Below, one piece after another: positions 1 to 6,148 of a stretch of 6,607 nt of DNA (the stretch's first letter is position 1; every line of letters starts with the position of its first letter). The stretch is taken from contig CAVOBC010000274.1 in NCBI GenBank assembly GCA_963693635.1, positions 1 to 6,607 on the forward strand, in the 5' to 3' direction. The position numbers and the translations under genes are program-made. Source of the DNA: CAVOBC01 sp963693635. GTDB taxonomy: Bacteria; Pseudomonadota; Gammaproteobacteria; Pseudomonadales; Azotimanducaceae. The notes below the pieces were generated by a model. It was not told the origin of the DNA and did no database searches. It worked only from the letters and a program-made list of their open reading frames with translations.

Positions 1-1042
1 GCTCGCTGCGCCAGGACAAATCGTACGCCGCCATGCCAACGAGGCGAAACGGCCCCGGGTCCTTGAACTCATCAAGGAGCTGAATCGCAACGTCCAACAT
101 GATCGCAGCGGTGTCGGTGGATCGCCGCAACTGGCGTTGCCGGGTGAGCGACTCAAAGTTTGAGGTCTTCAGCCGGACCCGCACGCCCTTCGCCAGATAG
201 TCCTTCTTGCGCAGACGCCGCGCAATCCGGTCAGCCGATCGCCGCAGATGACGCACGATATCTTCCTTGCAGGTCACATCTTTGCTCAGAGTGCGGTCAG
301 ACCCAACGCTCTGGGCCGAGCGCCCCCGCGACACCCGACGCGGGTCACGCGCGTTCGCGAGTTCCTGGAAATGAAGACCGGAATTGCCAAGGTTCGCCGA
401 CAGAAACGCCGGGGACGCGGCAGCCACATCACCAATGGTTGCCAACCCGAGCGCAAGCAGTTTGGGTGCCGTCTTTACGCCAACGCCCCACAGCCGCTTG
501 ATCGGCAGGGGGGCAAGCCATGCAATTGCATCATCGGGCGGCACCACGGTCAATCCGTTGGGCTTGTCGTGGGCGCTCGCGACCTTGGCCACATACTTGG
601 TTGCAGACACGCCGACCGAGATGATGAGCCCGGTCGCGTCCAGCACCGCCTGCTTGATCTGGCGGCCCATGTCGTGCGGGGAACCGAAAATGTGCGCTGA
701 ACCCGACATTTCAAGGAACGCCTCGTCCAGCGAGATCGCCTCAACGGACGGCGAGAAGTCTTCGAATATCCGCATGACTGTGTCGGATATCTCCTGATAG
801 CGCTCGAAGCGCGGGGCGATCATGATCGCCTGCGGACAGCGGCGACGGGCCTCGGCGACGGGCATGGCCGAACCGACGCCGAACGGGCGCGCCTCGTAAC
901 TCGCCGTCAGGACGACCCCGCGGTAGCTGTTGGGTCCAATAAGGACCGGCTTGCCGCGCAGGGACGGGGCATCCAGTTGCTCGACAGACGCATAGAATGC
1001 GTCCATATCGGCGTGAATGACGATGCGCGGCCATGAATCCAT
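1..1042 (-). CDS. dinB: DNA polymerase IV (Y-family translesion polymerase), C-terminus cut by window edge
   Basis: Error-prone Y-family polymerase that extends past lesions and misaligned primers at stalled forks in the cytoplasm. The window holds 347 codons. The palm begins with HADMDAFYASVE: metal ligand D12, with Y17 at the steric-gate position. The second catalytic motif SLDEA is at 104-108 (D106/E107). TASYEARPFGVGSAMP (46-61) and SVGVSATKYVAKVAS (142-156) are typical DinB blocks. A helix-hairpin-helix thumb (LPIKRLWGVGVKTAPKL, 179-195) and the little-finger domain (from about 240) follow. Translation was read by hand on the minus strand; it stays open to the left edge, so only the extreme C-terminus, including the likely beta-clamp-binding tail, is missing. 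ATG 1042 is the only reasonable start: a stop occurs 11 codons upstream with no start codon between. There is no clear Shine-Dalgarno. A LexA-like box lies 45 bp upstream, suggesting SOS control. Family assignment is very secure. Confidence 0.96.
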   Translation of the reverse strand, partial: MDSWPRIVIHADMDAFYASVEQLDAPSLRGKPVLIGPNSYRGVVLTASYEARPFGVGSAMPVAEARRRCPQAIMIAPRFERYQEISDTVMRIFEDFSPSVEAISLDEAFLEMSGSAHIFGSPHDMGRQIKQAVLDATGLIISVGVSATKYVAKVASAHDKPNGLTVVPPDDAIAWLAPLPIKRLWGVGVKTAPKLLALGLATIGDVAAASPAFLSANLGNSGLHFQELANARDPRRVSRGRSAQSVGSDRTLSKDVTCKEDIVRHLRRSADRIARRLRKKDYLAKGVRVRLKTSNFESLTRQRQLRRSTDTAAIMLDVAIQLLDEFKDPGPFRLVGMAAYDLSWRSE

Positions 1043-1087
1043 CGGAGTACGCGAGGGCGCGGGGATTGCTCGTCAATTTAGCAAATA

Positions 1088-1103
1088 CTGGATAAAATTA
1101 CAG
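1088..1103 (-). promoter_or_regulatory. Candidate LexA (SOS) box of dinB
   Basis: On the minus strand the site reads CTGTAATTTTATCCAG, matching the gamma/beta-proteobacterial LexA core CTG-N10-CAG with an A/T-only central 8 bp. It sits in the 55-bp gap before dinB and overlaps the TAA stop (1100-1098) of the hydrolase. Its near edge is 45 bp from the dinB ATG, a normal place for an SOS operator over a promoter. A weak -10-like TAAATT follows at 1080-1075. The match was found by eye, but a dinB promoter is where LexA control is expected, which raises confidence. Confidence 0.65.
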
Positions 1104-1838
1104 GGTTCCGAGCTGCTCGTGGAACGTCGTGAAGAGGTCGCAGGCAAGGTCCGGACGCTGCAGCACCGAGCCGTGTCCCACATTCTCCATGACCTCGAGG
1201 CGCGCATTTTGCGCCACCTTCACGAGCTCGCGAGTCGACTCAAGGTTGGGGTCGTGATCGCCGGTCGCGCAAAGGACCGGCATCTGCAGGGTGCGAGCCG
1301 CGGCCGGCAGGTCAAACTTGCGTGCGGCTGACAGCGATGCTGCCACCGCATCGGGAAAGGCGTGCTCGTTGGCGCCGGGAGGCCGCTCGAAAGTCGCGAT
1401 TCCCGCTTTCGCTTGCCTGGCGACAGCAAGCTTGTGCCCCTCGGCCTGCGCCTTCGTGTCGGCGGTGCCGATGCTCGCATCATAGAGCGCCGCCGACTGA
1501 ACCCGCTCCGGGAAAAGCGAACAGTAGGCAAGCGCCGCCCGCGATCCCCATGCCATCGACCAGACGTGACAGGACGGGACGCCAAGGTGATCCAGCAGCC
1601 TGTTCGCGATCGCAGCATAGTGCTCAAATGTATAGTCATCCGGATCTGGCAGTGGTGAGCTCTGGCCCTGACCTGGCGCGTCAAATCTGATCAGGTAAAA
1701 ACGGTCCGCGAGCCGTGTGACGACAGGGTCCCACTGACGCAGCGTGCACGCTGCGCCGTGCCAGAGCAGAACGGGCGGATTCTGCGCCGAACCGTCAACC
1801 TCGTAGCTGAGTGCTCCCTTCCCGGCTTCCATTTTCAT
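1098..1838 (-). CDS. Alpha/beta-hydrolase-fold protein with nucleophile serine replaced by alanine
   Basis: A 246-residue single-domain alpha/beta hydrolase fold, cytoplasmic (no signal peptide). Visible landmarks are the oxyanion-hole HG (27-28) in LLWHGAA, the RFDAPGQGQSS turn (51-61), a small cap region (about 120-180), the acid strand CATGDHD (D196) and the C-terminal VGHGSV (H222). The nucleophile elbow should read G-x-S-x-G, but here it is S94-M-A96-W-G98. The flanks LLDHLG...HVW and GSRAALAY...PERV align to the family without gaps, so A96 occupies the nucleophile position. It may be non-hydrolytic, or use another residue such as S94. ATG 1838 is chosen because AAGGA lies 7 nt upstream and the conserved domain begins there; ATG 1832 also has an AGGA. 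The frame stays open to GTG 2012, which overlaps the upstream stop as GTGA and would add 58 residues of mostly NRATS-type repeats. Substrate unknown. Confidence 0.85.
   Translation of the reverse strand: MKMEAGKGALSYEVDGSAQNPPVLLWHGAACTLRQWDPVVTRLADRFYLIRFDAPGQGQSSPLPDPDDYTFEHYAAIANRLLDHLGVPSCHVWSMAWGSRAALAYCSLFPERVQSAALYDASIGTADTKAQAEGHKLAVARQAKAGIATFERPPGANEHAFPDAVAASLSAARKFDLPAAARTLQMPVLCATGDHDPNLESTRELVKVAQNARLEVMENVGHGSVLQRPDLACDLFTTFHEQLGTL
1105..1125 (-). terminator. Weak hairpin at the 3' end of the hydrolase gene
   Basis: GTTCC and GGAAC arms plus an inner GA/TC pair can fold into a small bulged hairpin within the last codons of the hydrolase. On the minus strand it is followed by the T-rich stretch TGTAATTTTAT. 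It could act as a leaky terminator separating the four-gene cluster from dinB. The stem is short, bulged and inside coding sequence, and the T-run is interrupted, so this is only a candidate. Confidence 0.2.
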
Positions 1839-1845
1839 TCCTGAT

Positions 1846-1850
1846 TCCTT
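1846..1850 (-). promoter_or_regulatory. Ribosome-binding site deciding the hydrolase start
   Basis: AAGGA on the minus strand is 7 nt before ATG 1838. A second AGGA (1842-1839) abuts that ATG and is 6 nt before ATG 1832. The alternative GTG at 2012 has only a weak CAGG directly against it. This favours initiation downstream of the tandem repeat. Confidence 0.6.
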
Positions 1851-1874
1851 CTTCGGCCTGTCAATTCCCTCTTC

Positions 1875-1999
1875 ATTGTTGGTGACTCGATTGTTGGTGA
1901 CTCGATTGTTGGTGGCGCGATTACTGGTGGCGCGATTACTGGTGGCGCGATTGCTGGTGGCGCGATTGCTGGTGGCGCGATTGCTGGTGGCGCGATTGC
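1875..1999 (-). repeat. 15-bp tandem repeat, eight full units plus a partial
   Basis: Plus-strand units start at 1875, 1890, 1905, 1920, 1935, 1950, 1965 and 1980, with a 5-bp remnant to 1999. Four variants occur in blocks: ATTGTTGGTGACTCG (two), ATTGTTGGTGGCGCG (one), ATTACTGGTGGCGCG (two) and ATTGCTGGTGGCGCG (three). Differences build up towards the hydrolase end, while the three units at the other end are identical, as expected from slippage or unequal crossover. There are no spacers, so it is not a CRISPR. The 15-bp period preserves the hydrolase frame; read from GTG 2012 the array encodes NRATS, NRATN and NRVTN pentapeptides. It may be either a 5' leader between the two genes or a coding N-terminal extension. 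Confidence 0.95.
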
Positions 2000-2008
2000 G
2001 ATCGCTCT

Positions 2009-3106
2009 TCACCTGAGGCGCAAACGCTCAAAGAGTTCCTCCCCAAACCGACTCGATGTGGTGACGTTCTCTCCCGGACTTCCGCCCATTCGCACGATCA
2101 CAAGCGACCGGCTCGGAATGACGTACACCGCGCGGCCAAGTGCCCCAAGCGCCGCGACCGTATCTGCCGGGGCGGCAGGCAACAACGGACCCTCGCTCCT
2201 TGCACCTGATGGTTGCAGACTGAAGGCCTGACCATTCAGCCACCAGAGAAAGCCGTAGCCTGGATTCAGCAGTGTCGACGGCGCCAGCGACGCACGCAGA
2301 TAGTCGGCCGGCACGCCGAGGTCCACGTCGCCCGCACGCCCACCCGCGAGCACAGCGAGACCGAACCGAAGAAGATCCCGCGCCGACGTCGCGAAGCCCT
2401 CAATCGCTTGGCCATTCGGATACATGACGCCGGGTTGTTCCTCCGGTTTCGCGCCCCCCGTCGGCCGGTCAACCCCCGTCCGCCGGTCAACAAAGGCGCT
2501 CTCGGTCATACCAAGCGGCTCGCCCAACCATGTCCGCAGAAGGTCGTTCAGGCCCATGCCGGCCACGCCGCTCAGAACCCGCTTCATTGTGTGCCAGCCA
2601 GAACCGAGGTTGTACTCCCAATGGCTCCCAGGCGCCGCCTGCACCTTCGAGAAGTTGTCGAGCCCGGACGTCATCGTCAGGAGATGCCTGACTGTGATCA
2701 CGTCCTCAGCTGCCGAGCCCGCCCGCGACCAACCACCGCCGACGTATTTCGCCACGGACTCATCGAGTGTGAGCAGACCTTTGCCCAGCGCGATACCGGT
2801 GAGTACGGACACGACAGACTTCTGCGCAGACGCCACGTCCTCGATGCTACGCCCATCGTCAAGGAAGGTCGGACCAAGCATGGGCGCATCGCCGAAGCCG
2901 CCCTCACAATGCCAGTAATGCTCTGCCACCAAACCGGCCTCGCCAGCACCGACATGCGCAATGACGAGCGCTGTGGAGTTTCTGTCAGCGGCGAGCGCGA
3001 CAGCCGCAGCCACCGCGGCCGGATCCAGACCCGCGTCGTCTGCGGTGGACGTCGGCCACGCCCCGTCTGGCGCGGGCAAACCGGTCAACGTAACGTCACT
3101 CGCCAT
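2009..3106 (-). CDS. Beta-lactamase-family serine hydrolase (class C / NylB-like fold)
   Basis: A 365-residue penicillin-binding/beta-lactamase-superfamily serine hydrolase. The nucleophile motif SxxK is S93-A-Q-K96 in DVASAQKSVVS, followed by the family-typical region LDESVAKYVGGGW (114-126) and the block VRHLLTMTSGLD (139-150). The second catalytic motif is W163-E-Y165-N166-L-G, the Y-N-x-G form known from NylB-type amidases and esterases rather than the YSN of AmpC. The third-motif region is GALGRAVYVIPSRSLVIVRMG (321-341), typical of the same group. There is no signal peptide or lipobox, so the protein is probably cytoplasmic and unlikely to be a resistance beta-lactamase; an esterase or amidase role on a small substrate is the inference. 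ATG 3106 has AAGGAG 8 nt upstream. It lies 64 bp after the acetyltransferase stop and 170 bp before the hydrolase ATG. The TGA stop overlaps a possible GTG start of that next gene. Substrate unknown. Confidence 0.92.
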   Translation of the reverse strand: MASDVTLTGLPAPDGAWPTSTADDAGLDPAAVAAAVALAADRNSTALVIAHVGAGEAGLVAEHYWHCEGGFGDAPMLGPTFLDDGRSIEDVASAQKSVVSVLTGIALGKGLLTLDESVAKYVGGGWSRAGSAAEDVITVRHLLTMTSGLDNFSKVQAAPGSHWEYNLGSGWHTMKRVLSGVAGMGLNDLLRTWLGEPLGMTESAFVDRRTGVDRPTGGAKPEEQPGVMYPNGQAIEGFATSARDLLRFGLAVLAGGRAGDVDLGVPADYLRASLAPSTLLNPGYGFLWWLNGQAFSLQPSGARSEGPLLPAAPADTVAALGALGRAVYVIPSRSLVIVRMGGSPGENVTTSSRFGEELFERLRLR

Positions 3107-3114
3107 GCTTGCGT

Positions 3115-3120
3115 CTCCTT
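3115..3120 (-). promoter_or_regulatory. Strong Shine-Dalgarno of the serine hydrolase
   Basis: AAGGAG on the minus strand, 8 nt before ATG 3106. It is the best ribosome-binding site of the cluster and fixes the start. It sits immediately downstream of the short repeats at 3122-3159. Confidence 0.75.
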
Positions 3121-3121
3121 T

Positions 3122-3159
3122 TTATGTATCGCGCTTATGTATCGCCGCTTATGCATGGC
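3122..3159 (-). repeat. Three short direct repeats in the intergenic gap
   Basis: TTATGTATCGC occurs at 3122-3132 and 3135-3145 (plus strand), with a two-mismatch copy TTATGCATGGC at 3149-3159. They fill most of the 64-bp gap between the acetyltransferase stop and the serine-hydrolase Shine-Dalgarno. The minus-strand units contain TACATAA, which resembles a -10 element. They could be operator half-sites, part of an internal promoter, or a small slippage product. Confidence 0.6.
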
Positions 3160-3170
3160 CGCATCGAATT

Positions 3171-3677
3171 TCAGCATTGCGGCGTCGATTGCTGCGACCC
3201 ACTCGCGGTTCGCCAGCGCATAAAGAGATTCCTGAGGGGCGATCCATCGCGCAACGGCTCATCAACTCCGGTCAACTCAAAGCCGCGACTTTCGTACAGT
3301 CGCAAGGCATGCACATTCGTTTCCGTGACGGACAGCTCAATCATCTCGCAACCGCAGTTGGCGAGAAAGTCGAGACCGGTGTCGAGCAGGGCACTGCCAT
3401 GTCCGCTGCCACGCGCAGAGGGCTGCACCCACATGGCGCCAATGTGGCCAACGCCGTCTATGTCGCACGTCGCCGACATGAGGCCCCGGTCAGGCCGAAG
3501 GATGAACATGGCCACAGCAGGGACGCCAAAGCGCTCGGCACCGGCGCGCCATCGGTCATCACCCAGCGCTGCGGTGTCTTGCCACGTCGGCGAGAATGCA
3601 TCGGGCTCGTCCTTCAACGATGCCAGCCGGAGCGTCTTCAGAAGCTCCCATTCATGCGCGAGGAGTCGTGAGATCAC
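3171..3677 (-). CDS. GNAT-family N-acetyltransferase
   Basis: A 168-residue single-domain acetyl-CoA-dependent N-acetyltransferase. The N-terminal helix WELLKTLRLASLKDEPDAF (10-28) is the usual GNAT opening. Strand beta4 plus the acetyl-CoA pyrophosphate loop are VGHIGAMWVQPSARGSGHG (76-94), with R-G-S-G-H-G at 89-94. The C-terminal half has ELSVTETNVHALRLYESRGF (114-133), where N121 and the probable general-acid Y128 are in their normal places. The GTG start at 3677 forms a GTGA overlap with the sialidase TGA, so translation is probably coupled; it gives a full-length domain. The frame continues upstream into the sialidase gene, but that part looks like no GNAT sequence. The acceptor amine is unknown; a cluster substrate such as an amino sugar is possible but unproven. 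Confidence 0.9.
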   Translation of the reverse strand: MISRLLAHEWELLKTLRLASLKDEPDAFSPTWQDTAALGDDRWRAGAERFGVPAVAMFILRPDRGLMSATCDIDGVGHIGAMWVQPSARGSGHGSALLDTGLDFLANCGCEMIELSVTETNVHALRLYESRGFELTGVDEPLRDGSPLRNLFMRWRTASGSQQSTPQC

Positions 3678-4822
3678 ACGTGGAACCGGGAAATCCACAT
3701 CGCCTGAATGGCCTCGCCGTGACCGGGGTTGTCGACATACTCGTGATAGGCAGCGATCACTGTCCCGTCTGCCGCCCGGGTCACTGTCGGGTATCCGATA
3801 TGCCAGTACTGGGACTGGGAGGATGCGGCAGCACCGCCCGCCCGGACCACGAACTCGCTTTCGACCCGCCAGGTGATACCGTCGTCTGAGATCGCGGCCC
3901 GAACGCCCCATGGCGCCCGGCGATAGCCGTAAACGGCAAGCACACGGCCATCCTGCAGTTGGACCACATCCGCCGGGAAACCCCAGATCGGTGTTCGAAC
4001 AGGCGGGCTCCAACTCGCGCCGTCGTCATCCGAGTGCACACACCACAAGTGATCGACCCGCCCCGGCCGGGCCTGACTGCGAAGGAGACAAACCAGACGC
4101 CCCGACTCGAGCCGCGCCATCGCGGGTTCAAAGAAGTCGAGAATGCTGGCCGCATCAAACGCAACCGTCGCCCAGTACTCCCAGTTGTGGCCGAGATCAT
4201 CCGAGCGCAGCACGAGACTCCGGATAGTCTCGCCGGTCCGGGTTGGCCACTCCCGCGAAATGCTACCGTGCAGCGGCATCAAAAGGCCCCCGTCCGGCAA
4301 CTCGATGATGTGGCCCGCACCGGACCCGCCCGCGATATAGGGTCCCGTACCCGAATCCGCCATCGGCGCGGTGTTGACCGGGATCAGCGGCGACCATGTG
4401 GCACCCGCATCAGCGGATCGGCACAGCCCGTAACCCGTCTGGCGCTTGAGCCGATACGGCCGTCCGGGCGGTGGTCCCGTCGTCTGCTCGGAGTGACCAA
4501 TGACCGCGGTCGACGCCATAAAGCTGCACAGCCTTGTGTGCATAATGAGCTGACCACTGCCGACCTCGGCAAACGCGCAGTCCCAGTTGCCGGTGTAATC
4601 CGTATAGGGCTGCACCACTTGCGGGTCGGTCCAGGTGTCGCCCAGATCGCCCGAGAACATGACGCAGGATTGGCCACTGTCGGCATGCTCGCGCGTGCGT
4701 TCCTGATTGAACCCCAACATGAGCCGACCATCCTGCAAATGAACGATGCTGCCCTGATTAACCGCGTGCGCCGGATCGAACAGGACCTGTCTATGCTCAA
4801 CATCAATTCGTGCCATAGCCAT
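3674..4822 (-). CDS. Sialidase-like (BNR/Asp-box) six-bladed propeller protein, no signal peptide
   Basis: A 382-residue protein of the sialidase/neuraminidase beta-propeller superfamily. Five Asp-box motifs (SxDxGxTW type) are visible: SGDLGDTW 57-64, SADAGATW 136-143, SDDLGHNW 207-214, SDDDGASW 264-271 and SDDGITW 312-318. Between them are DGRL-type blade repeats (HLQDGRLMLGF 28-38, ELPDGGLLMPL 174-184, QLQDGRVLAVY 288-298). FFEPAMARLESGRLVCLLR (230-248 or so) resembles the sialidase segment carrying the catalytic glutamate (E232) and an arginine-triad member (R249). GYPTVTRAADGTVIAAYHE (343-361) may supply the catalytic tyrosine (Y344). The classical N-terminal RIP motif is not seen, so true sialidase activity is uncertain and another glycosidase or lyase-like specificity is possible. 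No signal peptide or membrane segment, so it probably acts in the cytoplasm on imported material. ATG 4822 lacks a good Shine-Dalgarno; ATG 4816 is the alternative. It is the first gene of the cluster. Confidence 0.88.
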   Translation of the reverse strand: MAMARIDVEHRQVLFDPAHAVNQGSIVHLQDGRLMLGFNQERTREHADSGQSCVMFSGDLGDTWTDPQVVQPYTDYTGNWDCAFAEVGSGQLIMHTRLCSFMASTAVIGHSEQTTGPPPGRPYRLKRQTGYGLCRSADAGATWSPLIPVNTAPMADSGTGPYIAGGSGAGHIIELPDGGLLMPLHGSISREWPTRTGETIRSLVLRSDDLGHNWEYWATVAFDAASILDFFEPAMARLESGRLVCLLRSQARPGRVDHLWCVHSDDDGASWSPPVRTPIWGFPADVVQLQDGRVLAVYGYRRAPWGVRAAISDDGITWRVESEFVVRAGGAAASSQSQYWHIGYPTVTRAADGTVIAAYHEYVDNPGHGEAIQAMWISRFHV

Positions 4823-4942
4823 TCAAAAGTGGTGACGAGCCTGCACGTTAAAGCCCATGACAGATTCGCGCAAACCTGCACAACAACCCGTACGAACAGG
4901 CGATGGCGATCACCCCAGTCGACCTCAGGGTCGTAAATCGTT
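4823..4942. other. Divergent intergenic region between sialidase and ATPase genes
   Basis: This 120-bp gap must hold the promoters of the leftward cluster and probably of the rightward ATPase. I see no convincing sigma-70 pair on either strand and no LexA box. Two small features stand out: a direct repeat CTGCAC at 4841-4846 and 4876-4881, and an inverted repeat CGACC-TCAG-GGTCG at 4920-4933 ending 9 bp before ATG 4943, where it could be an operator or mask the start. Both are short enough to occur by chance. Confidence 0.4.
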
Positions 4943-6121
4943 ATGTTCGGGCGGATGCTCTATACCCTTGCCGTCGCCAACTATCGCTCGCTCAGAGAAC
5001 TCATCCTGCCGCTCGGCAGCCTGAACGTCGTGACCGGCCCCAACGGCAGCGGCAAGTCCAATCTGTATCGTGGGCTGCGCCTGCTGAGCGAGACCGCGTT
5101 CGGCACCGCGACTAGCTCGCTCGCAGCCGAGGGCGGCTTCGAGTCGGTATTGTGGGCCGGACCGGAGAGCTTCAGCCGGCAGATGCGCTCCGGTGACGCG
5201 CCGGTTCAGGGCAGTGGCAGTCGAAGAAAACCCATCAACCTGCGCTTCGGCTTTTGCAGCAGCGACTTCAGCTACGCCATCGACTACGGCATGCCCGAAC
5301 CGGTTCCCGGCGGGTCGATGTTCGACCACGACCCGATCATCAAGCGCGAGGCCATCTGGCACGGCGACACCTGGCACGATGCCCGCACGATGGTGGACCG
5401 GCGCGGCCCGGTGATTCGGGCGCGCGACGACAGCGGCCGATGGCAGGTCATCGAGAAACACCTGCCGACTTTTGACAGCATGCTCACCCGAACGCCGGAC
5501 CCGGAGCGCGCGCCGGAGGTGATCCACCTGCGCGAACAGATACGTTCCTGGCGTTTTTACGATCACTTTCGCACCGACTTCGGCTCGCCGGTGCGCCAGG
5601 CGCAGATCGGCACCCGCACGCCAGTGCTGTCAAATGACGGCCACGATCTGCCAGCCGCATGGCAGACGATACGAGAGATCGGCGACGTGGAGGCCCTGGA
5701 CGCGGCCGTCGCAGACGCGTTTCCCGGCGCCGAGGTCTCAGTTCGTCGGGAAGGCGGCCGTTTCGAGCTCGCGTTTCGTCAGCACGGCCTGCTGCGGGAG
5801 CTTAGTCTGGCGGAGTTGTCCGACGGCACACTGCGCTACCTTCTGTGGATCGCTGCGCTGCTGACACCACGGCCGCCCACGCTGATGGTGTTAAACGAGC
5901 CCGAGACAAGCCTGCACCCGGACCTGCTGCCACCGCTCGGCCGCCTCATGAAACGCTGTGCCGACCGCACCCAGCTATGGGTGATCTCGCATGCCCAAAG
6001 CCTCGTTGACAGTCTGACCGCGTACGACGACTGCGTGCATCTTGAGCTCGACAAGCAACTGGCCGAGACGGTCGTCAGCGACGACATCGAATCACCCGCG
6101 TGGCGCTGGCCTACTCGCTGA
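4943..6121 (+). CDS. Predicted ATPase, RecF/SMC-like AAA family (COG4637 type)
   Basis: A 392-residue ABC/RecF-like ATPase with one nucleotide-binding head and no long coiled coil. The N-terminal strand LYTLAVANYRSLREL (6-20) leads to Walker A GPNGSGKSN (32-40, K38). The middle (about 60-280) is a divergent insertion. The signature-like ELSDGTLRYLLW (291-302), Walker B LMVLNEPETSLHP (314-326, E319) and switch-histidine VISHAQSLVD (347-356, H350) complete the ATPase site. The LNEPETSLHP form, with N318 where aspartate is usual, is to my recollection typical of COG4637 and not a defect. No TOPRIM or nuclease domain follows, so it is not a full OLD nuclease. Molecular role unknown; relatives act in DNA maintenance or phage defence, but no partner gene is present. 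ATG 4955 (M5) is an equally plausible start; neither has a strong Shine-Dalgarno. It is followed by an 87-bp gap before the next gene. Confidence 0.9.
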   Translation: MFGRMLYTLAVANYRSLRELILPLGSLNVVTGPNGSGKSNLYRGLRLLSETAFGTATSSLAAEGGFESVLWAGPESFSRQMRSGDAPVQGSGSRRKPINLRFGFCSSDFSYAIDYGMPEPVPGGSMFDHDPIIKREAIWHGDTWHDARTMVDRRGPVIRARDDSGRWQVIEKHLPTFDSMLTRTPDPERAPEVIHLREQIRSWRFYDHFRTDFGSPVRQAQIGTRTPVLSNDGHDLPAAWQTIREIGDVEALDAAVADAFPGAEVSVRREGGRFELAFRQHGLLRELSLAELSDGTLRYLLWIAALLTPRPPTLMVLNEPETSLHPDLLPPLGRLMKRCADRTQLWVISHAQSLVDSLTAYDDCVHLELDKQLAETVVSDDIESPAWRWPTR

Positions 6122-6148
6122 TCGGGTCGCAATCGACGAACGCGGCAC

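Noticed and set aside
741..1076. Minus-strand frame of 111 codons over the dinB 5' end
   Set aside because: The neighbouring frame from 1042 reads as an unmistakable Y-family polymerase with HADMDAFYAS and SLDEA, so this is a shadow.
1875..1999. CRISPR-like array
   Set aside because: The units are contiguous 15-mers with no unique spacers; it is a simple tandem repeat.
1998..2005. Palindromic octamer GCGATCGC at the edge of the tandem array
   Set aside because: A single occurrence in GC-rich DNA; no sign of a genome-wide HIP1-like element within this window.
3085..3156. Possible 23-codon leader peptide starting in the acetyltransferase-serine hydrolase gap
   Set aside because: No ribosome-binding site, no attenuator-like codon run, and it overlaps the serine-hydrolase start in another frame; likely chance.
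2213..3223. Long plus-strand open frame (336 codons) opposite the serine hydrolase
   Set aside because: Arg/Pro/His-rich translation with no recognisable motif. It is antisense to a gene with clear catalytic motifs, and such frames are common in GC-rich DNA.
3678..4013. N-terminal extension of the GNAT frame by 112 codons
   Set aside because: It overlaps the sialidase coding sequence in another frame and shows no GNAT-like sequence. GTG 3677 with its GTGA overlap gives a normal full-length domain.
3959..4936. Long plus-strand open frame (325 codons) opposite the sialidase-like gene
   Set aside because: No domain features, biased composition and fully antisense to a five-Asp-box protein; treated as a shadow frame.
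4943..6121. OLD-family (TOPRIM) anti-phage nuclease
   Set aside because: The ATPase ends soon after the H-loop and no TOPRIM domain or second nuclease gene follows.
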